Below, piece after piece: positions 35,541 to 44,150 of a DNA stretch of 64,000 nt (the stretch's first letter is position 1; the number at the start of each line of letters is the position of its first letter). Source of the DNA: Bradyrhizobium sp. NDS-1 (GTDB lineage: Bacteria; Pseudomonadota; Alphaproteobacteria; Rhizobiales; Xanthobacteraceae); the NCBI RefSeq assembly GCF_032918005.1, contig NZ_CP136628.1, positions 1,721,501 through 1,785,500 on the forward strand, in the 5' to 3' direction. A program made the position numbers and the translations under genes. Under the pieces are notes generated by a model, which worked only from the letters and a program-made list of their open reading frames with translations, was not told the origin of the DNA and searched no databases.

Positions 35541-35559
35541 TAATATATGATATATCAAA
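35541..35559. promoter_or_regulatory. Operator-like site (TGATATATCA) before the aminotransferase gene
   Basis: TGATATATCAAA lies at 35548-35559, preceded by TAATATA. Reading the 23314 site on its reverse strand, ATACATGATATATCAAA matches ATATATGATATATCAAA here at all but one of 17 positions. It is 21 bases before the chosen start codon and would overlap the promoter or block the ribosome-binding region. Confidence 0.65.
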
Positions 35560-35579
35560 ACTCGAGGAGAGGAGAAGGC

Positions 35580-36806
35580 ATGCCGGAATTGATCAGGACA
35601 AGGGATGCCGCCCTGCGGGCGCGGGCCGAGAAGGTCGTGCCAGGCGGGATGTGGGGACATCTCCACGCGGCCAAGTTGCCGGAGGCGTATCCGCAGTTCT
35701 TCAGCCGTGGCGAAGGCGGCGTGCTCTGGGATGTCGACGGTCACCGCTACGTGGACTTCATGTGCAGCTGGGGTCCCAACCTGCTCGGCCACCACCATCC
35801 CGAGGTGGAGGAAGCCGCCGAGCGTCAGCGGCGCGACGGCGACTGCCTCAATGGTCCGGCCGAAGTCATGGTCGAGTTGGCCGAGCTTGTCGTCGATATG
35901 GTGGGACATGCCGATTGGACGCAGTTTCAGAAGAACGGCACCGATGCGACGACGACGTGCGTCACGATCGCGAGGGCTGCAACAGGTCGACGAAAGATCC
36001 TCGTCGCCAAGGGCGCCTATCATGGTGCCGTGCCGTGGTGCTCACCGTCCCTGCTCGGTGTGACCGCGGAGGATCGCGCCCATCTCGCTTACTTCACGTT
36101 CAACGACGTCGAGAGCCTCGAGGCGGCGGCCAAGGAGGCGGGTGATGATCTTGCCGGAATTCTGGTTTCGGCGTTCCGCCACGATCTCGGGTTCGACCAG
36201 GAACTTCCAACCGTAGAGTTTGCGCGCGCGGCGCGTCGCATCTGTGACAGCAAGGGGGCCGCGCTGCTCATCGACGAAGTTCGCGCCGGCTTCCGCCTGA
36301 ATGCCGCGGGTAGCTGGGAAGGCCTTGGTGTTCGGCCCGACTTGTCCGCCTGGAGCAAGGCGATCGCCAATGGTCATGCCCTGGCGGCCGTCACCGGAGC
36401 CGATTGGCTGCGCCGCGCCGCCAGTCAGGTCTTTGTCACGGGGTCATTCTGGGCCGGCGCCGTCGCCATGGCTGCTGCCGTCGCGACGTTGAAGATCGTG
36501 CGCAGGGACGATGTTCCGGCCCGCCTTGCGCAGCTCGGGCAGACGCTGCGTGATGGGCTCGAGACGCGTTCCCGCCAGTTCGGTCTTTCAATCCGTCAGT
36601 CGGGGCCTGTGCAAATGCCGACCCTATTGTTTGAAGTGGACCCGGACTATCGGAAAGGTTCGGCCTTTTGCAGCGCGATGCTTGCAAGGGGTGTCTACTT
36701 CCATCCCAAGCACAACATGTTCCTTTGCGCCGCCCATACCGAGGCCGACATCGCCGTGGCTCTCGAGGCTGCGGAGCACGGCTTCGCAAGCGTGGCCGCA
36801 CTTTGA
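35580..36806 (+). CDS. Class III aminotransferase, glutamate-1-semialdehyde aminomutase-like
   Basis: This 408-residue PLP enzyme has NGTDATT (119-125) in place of GSEA, Asp232 in LIDEVRAGF and Lys260 in AWSKAIANG. It resembles HemL-type aminomutases and catabolic relatives rather than the tetrapyrrole enzyme, because it stands next to a regulator and shares the local operator. The ATG at 35580 has GGAGAGGAGA just upstream. The in-frame ATG at 35547 would put the operator inside the coding sequence and is rejected. It probably acts on the amine product of the amide hydrolysis or a derived amino acid. Confidence 0.83.
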   Translation: MPELIRTRDAALRARAEKVVPGGMWGHLHAAKLPEAYPQFFSRGEGGVLWDVDGHRYVDFMCSWGPNLLGHHHPEVEEAAERQRRDGDCLNGPAEVMVELAELVVDMVGHADWTQFQKNGTDATTTCVTIARAATGRRKILVAKGAYHGAVPWCSPSLLGVTAEDRAHLAYFTFNDVESLEAAAKEAGDDLAGILVSAFRHDLGFDQELPTVEFARAARRICDSKGAALLIDEVRAGFRLNAAGSWEGLGVRPDLSAWSKAIANGHALAAVTGADWLRRAASQVFVTGSFWAGAVAMAAAVATLKIVRRDDVPARLAQLGQTLRDGLETRSRQFGLSIRQSGPVQMPTLLFEVDPDYRKGSAFCSAMLARGVYFHPKHNMFLCAAHTEADIAVALEAAEHGFASVAAL

Positions 36807-37276
36807 TGTCACGGGGCTTTCCGAAGCCGCAACCGTGAGCGCGTTGGGTCTGGTTCTTTGCCTCGTTGCCGATGTTTGTCGCGGTCTTCGCGATCTGGAT
36901 CAGTATCGGCGCCTTCTGGTCAAAACCTTGCGACCGGTATTGTTACGGGTGCCGGGCCGGATTTCCGAGTGCTAGGGTTCCATTGCGAAGCGACGCTTCC
37001 CAAGCCAGCCCCGGGAAGTTCAGGCGCCGCGAAAAGACCTTGGCCCGCCTCCGATCGCTATATTGCCGGGGGCGGGCTTCCTTTCCCGCCAAACTGAACA
37101 ACTGAAAGGGGCCACCTTTCGGTGACCCCTTGCCGGTTGAAATCGCGTTCGGGATGAAATGCCAGCCCCGGCGATGCCTACGTTAGAGGTACGGAAGGAG
37201 GGAGGCGATTCCGGGAAAATACTGTACCTAATACTGTCCTGATGCGAGGCGTGACGCCGGCTTGCCGCCGGCGATG
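36807..37276. other. Convergent intergenic region
   Basis: These 470 bases lie between the aminotransferase and a small minus-strand gene. The only clear structure is the hairpin at 37106-37131. No supported gene was seen; short ORFs crossing it have no family resemblance. Confidence 0.5.
37106..37131. terminator. Hairpin, probable bidirectional terminator
   Basis: AAGGGG-C-CACC at 37106-37116 pairs with GGTG-A-CCCCTT at 37121-37131 around a TTTC loop, giving ten pairs and one mismatch. It lies between convergent genes. Confidence 0.6.
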
Positions 37277-37564
37277 CTATTCGCCGGGATGACAGATCAG
37301 TCGGCGCGGATGCTCGGTACCGAGCTCGGACGCCAGGTAGGCAGGCGCCCGGCTCTGCTGAACCAGACGCTCGGCCAGATCGCCGTCGCAGCGCTTGATC
37401 TTGGTGACGTAGTCGCACCATTCGTTGGCGCGCGGCTGCCGCAGGCGGGGGTCCTGGTCCGGGCAGGGGCGCTCGTCGACCAGGTACGCGGCCTGTCCGT
37501 GCGCGCCGCCGGCCGACATCCAGCAGCAAACCAGAAGTGCGGATAAACAGGAATAGATGCGCAT
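37277..37564 (-). CDS. Small exported protein of unknown function
   Basis: This 95-residue protein begins with a signal peptide (MRIYSCLSALLVCCWMSAGG, cleavage near AHGQA at about 23) and has a hydrophilic mature part with cysteines in ERPCPDQ, NEWCDYV, KRCDGDL and LICHPGE, which could form two disulfides. I do not recognise the family. It faces away from the Tad locus and overlaps no other gene. The ORF can be extended to 37702, but the signal peptide decides the start at 37564. Confidence 0.6.
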   Translation of the reverse strand: MRIYSCLSALLVCCWMSAGGAHGQAAYLVDERPCPDQDPRLRQPRANEWCDYVTKIKRCDGDLAERLVQQSRAPAYLASELGTEHPRRLICHPGE

Positions 37565-37731
37565 GGCTGTCCCCGGCGGCCCGCGTTCAGCTTCTCCCAA
37601 GCCTCGCTCGAACGCAAGCGCGGGGCGCATCGCATCAACACGAAAGAGACGGCGGCTGCGGACCGTGCTAGGGTTCGCTGCCCGCGTGTCATTTGCACTC
37701 ACCAGCTTTTCTGTCTCTCGGGAGGTTTTTC

Positions 37732-38229
37732 ATGAAACGATTGATTTTACCGGCGGCATTGCTGTCCTTCATCACGGTCTGCGTCACCGGCCCGGCAACC
37801 GCCCAGCGGATGCAGGAGATCGTCGCCACCGAGACGATCGAGCTTCGCGCCGAGCAGGCCCGCACCTTCACCCTGGATCAGCCCGTGACCAGGTTCTCGC
37901 TCTCCGTCGAGGACATCGCGCAGGTCATTCCCGAAACCGATCGCGTCTTCACGATCCGCGGCCTGAAGGCCGGGCGCGTGTTGATGTCGGCCTATGCCGC
38001 CGATGGTCAGGTGGTCCACCGCTCCAACATCATCGTGGACCAGACCCAGGGGCTGGTGAAGATCTACCGGGCCGACGCCAAGGACTATGTCGGCTATTTC
38101 TGCACCAGCCGCTCCTGCGGCCGCGCTGACCCCGATGCCAAGCCGCTGCCTTACGGGGCAACAGCGGAGAACCAGCAGCGCGGCGAGCCCTCCGGCCCCA
38201 GCGCCGGGCTGCCGCGGGAATCTCGCTGA
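37732..38229 (+). CDS. Pilus assembly protein N-terminal-domain protein (CpaC N-terminal-like)
   Basis: This 165-residue periplasmic protein has a signal peptide ending near TGPATAQ. It then has one domain like the N-terminal part of Tad secretins: IELRAEQARTFTLDQPVTRFSLSVEDIAQV and RVFTIRGLKAGRVLMSAYAADGQ. Two cysteines occur in FCTSRSCG. It lacks a secretin domain. GGAGG lies seven bases before the ATG. It precedes flp and the cpa genes and may be a stand-alone accessory of the pilus channel. The C-terminal tail is Pro/Arg/Ser-rich. Confidence 0.7.
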   Translation: MKRLILPAALLSFITVCVTGPATAQRMQEIVATETIELRAEQARTFTLDQPVTRFSLSVEDIAQVIPETDRVFTIRGLKAGRVLMSAYAADGQVVHRSNIIVDQTQGLVKIYRADAKDYVGYFCTSRSCGRADPDAKPLPYGATAENQQRGEPSGPSAGLPRESR

Positions 38230-38635
38230 GCAAGAGGGGGTGAGGTCGGCCATGGCGCCTCACGCCTAGCGGGTTGGCGCCTGCGGCCACTGCCTTCGGA
38301 AATTCGGATCGGGCCTGGTCGTCCTCAACCAGCCGTCGGCGGTCATTTGTCGCGGTTGGTGACGGCGACGGCGCGCCGTGCTCTGCCACTCATTTCGTCA
38401 AATCCGCGGGTGATTGCCCGTCGATGATGCAGTTCGGTGCTTCCGAATGGGCATCGATCGCCTCGTCGCCCGGGAAAAAGTTCCTCACCGTAGTCGCCCG
38501 GGCGCCCCGAGTAAGGTTAAGAAAGGATTACCAGGTGACAACTTTGCCGGGAAATAGTAGCAATTTCTCAGTTGGCTCAATTTTGCCTGCCAACGGTAAC
38601 GGTCAGTTCATCTTTAGTAAGAGGGATTTTCTCCT
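38230..38635. other. Upstream region of flp
   Basis: These 406 bases hold the flp promoter region. The 3' part (38510-38635) is AT-richer and contains TTAA-N7-TTAC at 38517-38531. No gene is supported here. Confidence 0.5.
38517..38531 (+). promoter_or_regulatory. CtrA-like site upstream of flp
   Basis: TTAA (38517-38520), seven bases, then TTAC (38528-38531) matches the alphaproteobacterial CtrA consensus TTAA-N7-TTAA at seven of eight positions. It is 105 bases before the flp ATG. CtrA controls the pilin gene in Caulobacter. Confidence 0.4.
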
Positions 38636-38845
38636 ATGTTGAAATATTACATCAAGACCACCGAAGCCCTGAAGCAGCTGCGCAAGGACCAGGACGGCGT
38701 CGTGTCGTTCGAGTACATCATCGTCGCCGCGGCTGTGATCACCGTCGTGATCACCTTCTTCGCCGGCACCGGCAGCACCAGCCTCAATACCGCGTTGACC
38801 GCTGCGGTCGCCAAGATCACGACCGCTATCGCTCTTCCTCTCTAA
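38636..38845 (+). CDS. flp: Flp-family type IVb pilin
   Basis: This 69-residue prepilin has a charged leader and the processing pattern DQDG then VVSFEY at about residues 19-27, with cleavage after the Gly and Glu at position 5 of the mature protein. A hydrophobic helix follows (YIIVAAAVITVVITFFAG). It is the major subunit of a Tad pilus, processed by the CpaA peptidase encoded next. An AGAGGGA site lies about ten bases upstream. A hairpin just after the stop separates it from cpaA, matching a highly expressed pilin. Confidence 0.9.
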   Translation: MLKYYIKTTEALKQLRKDQDGVVSFEYIIVAAAVITVVITFFAGTGSTSLNTALTAAVAKITTAIALPL

Positions 38846-38853
38846 ACTTCAGA

Positions 38854-38888
38854 TGGGAGGGGGCAGACAAGCCGTCATCCTCCTCCCA
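38854..38888 (+). terminator. Hairpin after flp
   Basis: TGGGAGG (38854-38860) pairs with CCTCCCA (38882-38888) around a 21-base loop that has GC-rich alternatives. CTGCTTATTATT follows. It is a probable partial terminator or attenuator between flp and the rest of the locus. Confidence 0.5.
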
Positions 38889-39130
38889 CTGCTTATTATT
38901 CGCGAGCCTGTACTTAAGTTGGGTCGGCTGCACGACCTCGTTTGAAATTTTTCTGCGCAGCGGTTGTCGCTGCTTTCATTCCGTGCTGGTCGGGCCAAAC
39001 GGGCCGATCCATGCGATGCGCATGATCGGTCAGCGTCTCCAGGACTTCAGAGGTCAACTCGCGAGTCCAAGACGGCGGACATTGATACTATTGCCAGCTT
39101 CCCCCTGAGGTGCCCTGAGGCACGAGTTCC

Positions 39131-39637
39131 ATGAGTTGGTTCATTTACATAGTTTCCATTTTGGAAGTCCTGTTGTTGCTCCATGTTGCGACGCTCGATA
39201 TCGCAACACGAACAATCCGTAATGAAATTTGCCTGGCGCTGGCGCTGCTTGGAATCGTCGCTCAGTTGGCGAGCCCGATGCAGCTCCTGGAGTCGCTGAT
39301 CGCGGCTGCCATCCTCTTTCTGGTGTTGCTGGTCATCTACATGCGCGGCTGGATGGGCGGCGGCGATGTCAAGCTGCTGGCTGCTCTGGCGGTCGGCCTT
39401 CCCGTGAACGGCATCATTCTGATGCTGGTGGTCACTGCGTGGGCTGGCGGCGTTCTCGCCGTGCTGCATGTGACCATGCGTAACCTGCCATATCCGAAGC
39501 TCGCTCCCGCCGGATCGTCTTTCGCACGCCGCGTCTACGCGGTCGAGCGTTGGCGCCATTTGCGCCATGCTCCATTGCCTTACGGAGTTGCCATCGCCTG
39601 CGGCGGCATCTGGGCCATTTTCAGTCGAGGATTTTGA
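39131..39637 (+). CDS. cpaA: Tad prepilin peptidase CpaA/TadV
   Basis: This 168-residue integral membrane aspartate peptidase has the first active Asp in TLDIATRTIRNE near residue 23 and the second in the GGGDVKLLAAL motif near 77. It cleaves Flp and the TadE/TadG pseudopilins. Length and about five hydrophobic segments are normal. The stop lies one base before cpaB. Confidence 0.87.
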   Translation: MSWFIYIVSILEVLLLLHVATLDIATRTIRNEICLALALLGIVAQLASPMQLLESLIAAAILFLVLLVIYMRGWMGGGDVKLLAALAVGLPVNGIILMLVVTAWAGGVLAVLHVTMRNLPYPKLAPAGSSFARRVYAVERWRHLRHAPLPYGVAIACGGIWAIFSRGF

Positions 39638-39638
39638 C

Positions 39639-40595
39639 ATGTCATCCGCCTTGCGCATCTCGATCATTATGGTCCTTTTGCTCGCGACCACGGCCCTCGG
39701 GCTCATCGCCTACAACATGAACCTGCCGAAGCAGGCCCCCGTGCAAATTGCGGAAAAGGGGCCGGTGGCGCCTGCGACGGTCGGCTACTACGTCGCGGCA
39801 CGACCGCTGCCGAAGGGGACTTTGGCCCGCCAGGAAGATTTCACGCTTCGCCAGGTGGCGCCGGATCGCGTCCCGACGGGCGCGATCCTCGAAACGCCGG
39901 AATCGGCAGCCGGGCTGCCCGGCTCTCTGGTGCGAAAGTTCGTCGAGGCCGGCAGCCCCGTCACATTGCAGGACATCCTGCGTCCGCGGGACCGCGGCTT
40001 CCTCGCCAGCGTGCTGGCGCCGGATAGTCGCGCCATCAGCATCAAGGTCGACGAGGAGTCAGGCGTCTCGGGCCTGGTCAGGCCGGGCGATCATGTCGAC
40101 GTCGTGCTGACCCAGGTGTTCGAGAAGGCGGATCCCGCCCGTCGCGCGATGAGCGAGACCGTCTTGCGCAATGTCCGTGTCATCGCGATCGATCAGGAGA
40201 TCGTGCAGGGCGGGCGCAGCGTTGCCTCTGTGACAGGGAAGCTGCCGCAGACGGTGTCGCTGGAGCTGACGCAGGAGCAGGTCAAGAAGGTCACGGTCGC
40301 CAAGCAGCTCGGTACGCTGTCTCTCGCGGTCCGGGCTGCCATCGACCAGTGGGACAAGGGCGATAGCGGTTCGATCTCGAGTTGCGACGTCTCGCCGGAG
40401 CTTGCGCGCCAGAATGCCATGGCGGGGCAGAGGACGGCGGTGGTCGTTCATTCCGGGGGCGAGGTCAAGCAGTACACGGTCCGGAAGCAGGACTCCGAAG
40501 GCAGCGACGTCGCCGTGAGCTGCGACGGATCGGAAGCTGCCGCCCGCACCGCAAGCGCAATTGGCTTTGCCGCCAGGCTGCCGGAGAAACGTTGA
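39639..40595 (+). CDS. cpaB: Pilus assembly protein CpaB/RcpC
   Basis: The 318-residue periplasmic protein is anchored by an N-terminal helix (SIIMVLLLATTALGLIAYNM). An SAF domain follows (VGYYVAARPLPKGTLARQEDFTLRQV), with a second conserved region GDHVDVVLTQ. It works with the secretin. The start at 39639 follows the cpaA stop by one base. The stop overlaps cpaE as TGATG. Confidence 0.86.
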   Translation: MSSALRISIIMVLLLATTALGLIAYNMNLPKQAPVQIAEKGPVAPATVGYYVAARPLPKGTLARQEDFTLRQVAPDRVPTGAILETPESAAGLPGSLVRKFVEAGSPVTLQDILRPRDRGFLASVLAPDSRAISIKVDEESGVSGLVRPGDHVDVVLTQVFEKADPARRAMSETVLRNVRVIAIDQEIVQGGRSVASVTGKLPQTVSLELTQEQVKKVTVAKQLGTLSLAVRAAIDQWDKGDSGSISSCDVSPELARQNAMAGQRTAVVVHSGGEVKQYTVRKQDSEGSDVAVSCDGSEAAARTASAIGFAARLPEKR

Positions 40596-41791
40596 TGAAC
40601 ATGGCCGTGGTCACTCCGCCCCAGGAAACGACGTCCGTCGTGGCGCGCAATCGGATCGTCTGTTTCGTCAACGACGAGATCAGCGCCGGCGCTCTCGGCA
40701 AGGGGCTCGAAGGCAGCAATCTCACGATCAAGCATGGCACCATCCGCAATGCCATCAGGATGCTGGAGACGGATACCGATCTGTTCGCCCTCGTCACCGA
40801 CATCAGCGGCATCGATGATCCCTTTCCGGAGCTGGAGCGCCTCGCCGGCGTCTGCCCGCCGGATGTCCACGTGGCGCTGGTCGGCGACAACAGGGAGATC
40901 ACGTTTTATCGCCAATTGATGGATCTCGGCCTCACCGAGTATCTGCCCAAGCCGCTGACGCGGGATGTCGTGCTGGATCAGTTGCGCCCGAAGCTGCTGG
41001 GTGCCGTGTCGCACGTGCCGGCCGATCGCGGCGGCCATGTGGTCTCCATCTGCGGCGCGCAAGGTGGCGCCGGCGCCACCAGCATCGCCATCAATCTCGC
41101 GCTGCAGATCGCCGAGACCACCAAGGCCAAGGTCGCGCTGCTCGATCTGCATCTGCAGGGCGGCGAGACAGCCGTGATGCTCGGCGTCCGGCCCGGCCCG
41201 GGCCTGCGGATCGCGCTGGAAAACCCCGCGCGTGCCGACACCCTGTTTCTCGAGCGCGCGGCCATCGAGGTCAACGAGCGGGTGTCGCTGATCTCGGCCG
41301 ATGAGGAGCTCGACGCGCAGCTCGACATCACCCAGGCGGGGGTGCGGCACGTGCTCGGCCTGCTCCGTCAGCGCTTCAACTACGTCATCGTCGACGTGCC
41401 CGTGCCGTTCCCGTCCTCGATGCATTCGGTCATCGAGCTCTCGCGTCACGTCGTGGTGCTGCTGGAAGCCGAGGTGACCGGGCTGCGCAACGCCCATGCG
41501 CTCCGCAACGCCGTCACCAACATCGCCGGCAAGGACCGGGTGTTCACGCTGCTCAACCGGGCCGATCGCGCGGGCGGGCTTCCCCGGGCCACCATGGTCA
41601 AGGCGCTCGGCGCCGAGCCGGATATGGTGATCCCGGATCTCGGCAAGGGCATGACACAGGCGGTCAATCTCGGCATCCCCGCGCTGAAGCACGTCAGGAA
41701 ATTGCGGCGCCATCTGGCCCCCATCGTCCGGGAGATCACCGGCATCGGCGCCCAGCGTAAGGGCCGGCTGCGGAGGCTGCTCGGGCTATGA
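40595..41791 (+). CDS. cpaE: Pilus assembly ATPase-like protein CpaE/TadZ
   Basis: This 398-residue protein has an N-terminal receiver-like region (about 15-135, with ALVTDISGIDDPF) and a C-terminal ParA/MinD-like domain. Its P-loop reads GAQGGAGATS, without the usual Lys after the last Gly, as in other CpaE proteins. It locates the pilus apparatus at the cell pole in related bacteria. It overlaps cpaB upstream and cpaF downstream. Confidence 0.86.
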   Translation: MNMAVVTPPQETTSVVARNRIVCFVNDEISAGALGKGLEGSNLTIKHGTIRNAIRMLETDTDLFALVTDISGIDDPFPELERLAGVCPPDVHVALVGDNREITFYRQLMDLGLTEYLPKPLTRDVVLDQLRPKLLGAVSHVPADRGGHVVSICGAQGGAGATSIAINLALQIAETTKAKVALLDLHLQGGETAVMLGVRPGPGLRIALENPARADTLFLERAAIEVNERVSLISADEELDAQLDITQAGVRHVLGLLRQRFNYVIVDVPVPFPSSMHSVIELSRHVVVLLEAEVTGLRNAHALRNAVTNIAGKDRVFTLLNRADRAGGLPRATMVKALGAEPDMVIPDLGKGMTQAVNLGIPALKHVRKLRRHLAPIVREITGIGAQRKGRLRRLLGL

Positions 41792-43221
41792 AGAAATTTG
41801 GCCGCCGCCCTGACGAGATGCCGGATAGTCTGCCTTCATTGCCGGCAGGCTTGCCTCTGGCGATGCCCGCTGCACCGCCGCCGATCCTGAATCAGTCGCC
41901 GCCTCCAGGCGCGCCTGCCGCGACACCCGTCGTGACGGCAAGGCGCGAGGAAAGCGCGATTCATCACCCCGTCATGTCGGCGTCGTTGCGCGAACGCGTC
42001 ATCGAGCAGATCGATCCCGCGGTCGCGGCGACGGTTTCCCGCGATATCCTGCGGCGGCAGGTCGAGGAAATCATCCACGCCATTGCCAACCAGGACCGGC
42101 TCGAACTGTCGGGCCGCGAGCAGATGCTGCTCGCGGACGAGATCGCGGACGACATGACCGGCTATGGCCCGCTCCGTCCGCTCCTGATGGATCAGTCGAT
42201 CAGCGACATCATGATCAACGGGCCCAGCAACGTCTATGTCGAGCGAAGTGGCAAGCTGGAGCGGCTCGCGGTCCGCTTCCGCGACAATGACCACATCGCC
42301 TCGGTGGCGCAGAAGATCGCAGCGCAGGTCGGGCGCCGCGTCGACGAATCCAGCCCGATGGTGGACTGCCGCCTGCCGGACGGCAGCCGCGTCAACATCA
42401 TCCTGCCGCCGCTCGCGATCCACAGCCCCTGCATCTCGATCCGCAAGTTTCCAAGCCGCCGGCTGGACATGACCGGCATGGTCGAGAACGGCTCGATGAC
42501 CCCGGCCATCGCGAAGCTGCTGGAGATTGCCGGCCGGTCCCGGCTCAACGTGCTGGTCTCCGGCGGCACCGGCTCCGGCAAGACCACGCTGCTCAACGCC
42601 ATGAGCCAGTTCATCGATCCCCGCGAGCGCGTCGTCACGATCGAGGACGCGGCGGAATTGCAGCTCCAGCAACCGCATGTGATCAGCCTGGAGACCCGCC
42701 CGCCCAGCCTCGAAGGCACCGGGCAAGTGACGCAGCGCGATCTCCTCTGGAATGCCCTGCGCATGCGTCCTGACAGGATCGTGGTCGGCGAGGTGCGCGG
42801 CGCCGAGGCCTTCGACATGCTCCAGGCGATGAACACCGGCCATGACGGCTCGATCTCCACCGTGCACGCCAACAGCACCCGCGACGCCCTGACCCGTGTC
42901 GAGAACATGGTGCAGATGGGGCAGGTCAATTTGCCCTCGCGCGCGATCCGGGCCCAGATCGTCGCGGCATTGGATCTCATCGTGCAGGTCGAGCGCATGC
43001 GCGACGGGCAGCGCCGCATCATCCAGGTCAGCGAGGTGGTCGGCCTGGAAGGCGAGGTGATCACCACCAACGACATCGCGGCCTTCGAGTACAAGGAGGA
43101 GGACGTTCACGGGCGGATTTCGGGCGTATACACGAGCACCAATGCGATCCCGAAGTTTAAGAGCCGCCTGGTATATTTCGGGCTGGATCGTGCCTGGGCC
43201 GAGGCCATGGGGCAGATATGA
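41788..43221 (+). CDS. cpaF: Tad secretion ATPase CpaF/TadA
   Basis: The 477-residue hexameric ATPase has Walker A GGTGSGKTT, an Asp box (FIDPRERVVTIEDAAELQL), Walker B-like RPDRIVVGEVRG and a His box (GHDGSISTVHANS). The N-terminal 50 residues are Pro/Ala-rich. It drives both assembly and, in related systems, retraction. It overlaps cpaE and tadB by four bases. Confidence 0.91.
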   Translation: MKKFGRRPDEMPDSLPSLPAGLPLAMPAAPPPILNQSPPPGAPAATPVVTARREESAIHHPVMSASLRERVIEQIDPAVAATVSRDILRRQVEEIIHAIANQDRLELSGREQMLLADEIADDMTGYGPLRPLLMDQSISDIMINGPSNVYVERSGKLERLAVRFRDNDHIASVAQKIAAQVGRRVDESSPMVDCRLPDGSRVNIILPPLAIHSPCISIRKFPSRRLDMTGMVENGSMTPAIAKLLEIAGRSRLNVLVSGGTGSGKTTLLNAMSQFIDPRERVVTIEDAAELQLQQPHVISLETRPPSLEGTGQVTQRDLLWNALRMRPDRIVVGEVRGAEAFDMLQAMNTGHDGSISTVHANSTRDALTRVENMVQMGQVNLPSRAIRAQIVAALDLIVQVERMRDGQRRIIQVSEVVGLEGEVITTNDIAAFEYKEEDVHGRISGVYTSTNAIPKFKSRLVYFGLDRAWAEAMGQI

Positions 43222-44150
43222 TCCCTCAATCCGCGATACTCATCGTTCTTGTTCTCCTGTTGTGCGCCACGGTCGCCTCCTTGTGGCTCGACGCACGCGA
43301 GAAGCGGTTTGACCGTCAGTTGACGACGGTTCTCAAGTCCACGACCACGGAGAGCCTGCCGACGATCCGCAGGTCCGAGGCCGCGCCTCGTTCTCGATTG
43401 ATCTACCTCTTGGTCGATTACAGGCCTGAATTGAGCTATTCATTGCATCCGGCTTACGTATTGCTTGCGGCATTTGTCGTCGCGTCCGCGATATTCTACG
43501 TTGTCGACCTCTTTGATTATCCCATTTCTTACGGGTCGATCGCAGCCGCGATTGCTGCCGTTGTGGTCAGTCGCGGTCTTTTTGGATGGCAGCGGCGTCG
43601 GTTCACCGACCGGCTCTTTCGACAGCTGCCGGACACCATTCAGATCGTAACCAGTACGGTCCGCTCCGGCCTGCCTGTGCAGGAGGCCTTTCGTACCATC
43701 GCGCGCGATATGCCGGAGCCGACCGCCGGTCAGTTCGCGATCGTATGCAGCGAACTGGGCACGGGAAGAGCTCCAGACGAAGCGGTTGAAGCGGTCTATC
43801 GAAGAACGGGCGTCACGGAATACGGTATCTTCGCGGTGACCCTCGGGGTTCAGTTGAAGTCTGGCGGCAGTTTATCCGAGACATTGCAGACTTTGGGCGA
43901 AACCATCAGTCAGCGTGTTGCCCTTGCTGCTCGCGCAAAAGCGCTGGCCGGCGAAGTGATCTTCTCGTCGCGCGCGCTCACCTTCGCGCCCCTCATCATC
44001 GGCGGAATTATTTACAAGATTAATCCGCAATCGATCGAGCCGCTCTTCCAGGACCCGATTGGCAACAACATGCTGGCTTACGCGGTCGTCTCGGTGGTTA
44101 CCGGGCACTTCGTGATCCGATGGTTGATCCGAAGGGAGACGACGCTATGA
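43218..44150 (+). CDS. tadB: Tad platform protein TadB
   Basis: This 310-residue inner-membrane protein of the GspF family has N-terminal helices, a cytoplasmic T2SSF domain (FRQLPDTIQIVTSTVRSGLPVQEAF), and C-terminal helices. It partners TadC to form the platform. Codon and base choice look AT-richer than in cpaF. It overlaps both neighbours (ATGA). Confidence 0.86.
   Translation: MIPQSAILIVLVLLLCATVASLWLDAREKRFDRQLTTVLKSTTTESLPTIRRSEAAPRSRLIYLLVDYRPELSYSLHPAYVLLAAFVVASAIFYVVDLFDYPISYGSIAAAIAAVVVSRGLFGWQRRRFTDRLFRQLPDTIQIVTSTVRSGLPVQEAFRTIARDMPEPTAGQFAIVCSELGTGRAPDEAVEAVYRRTGVTEYGIFAVTLGVQLKSGGSLSETLQTLGETISQRVALAARAKALAGEVIFSSRALTFAPLIIGGIIYKINPQSIEPLFQDPIGNNMLAYAVVSVVTGHFVIRWLIRRETTL

Noticed and set aside
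40595..41791. Loss of the P-loop lysine in CpaE as a defect
   Set aside because: CpaE/TadZ proteins commonly have this deviant P-loop, so it is not unusual.
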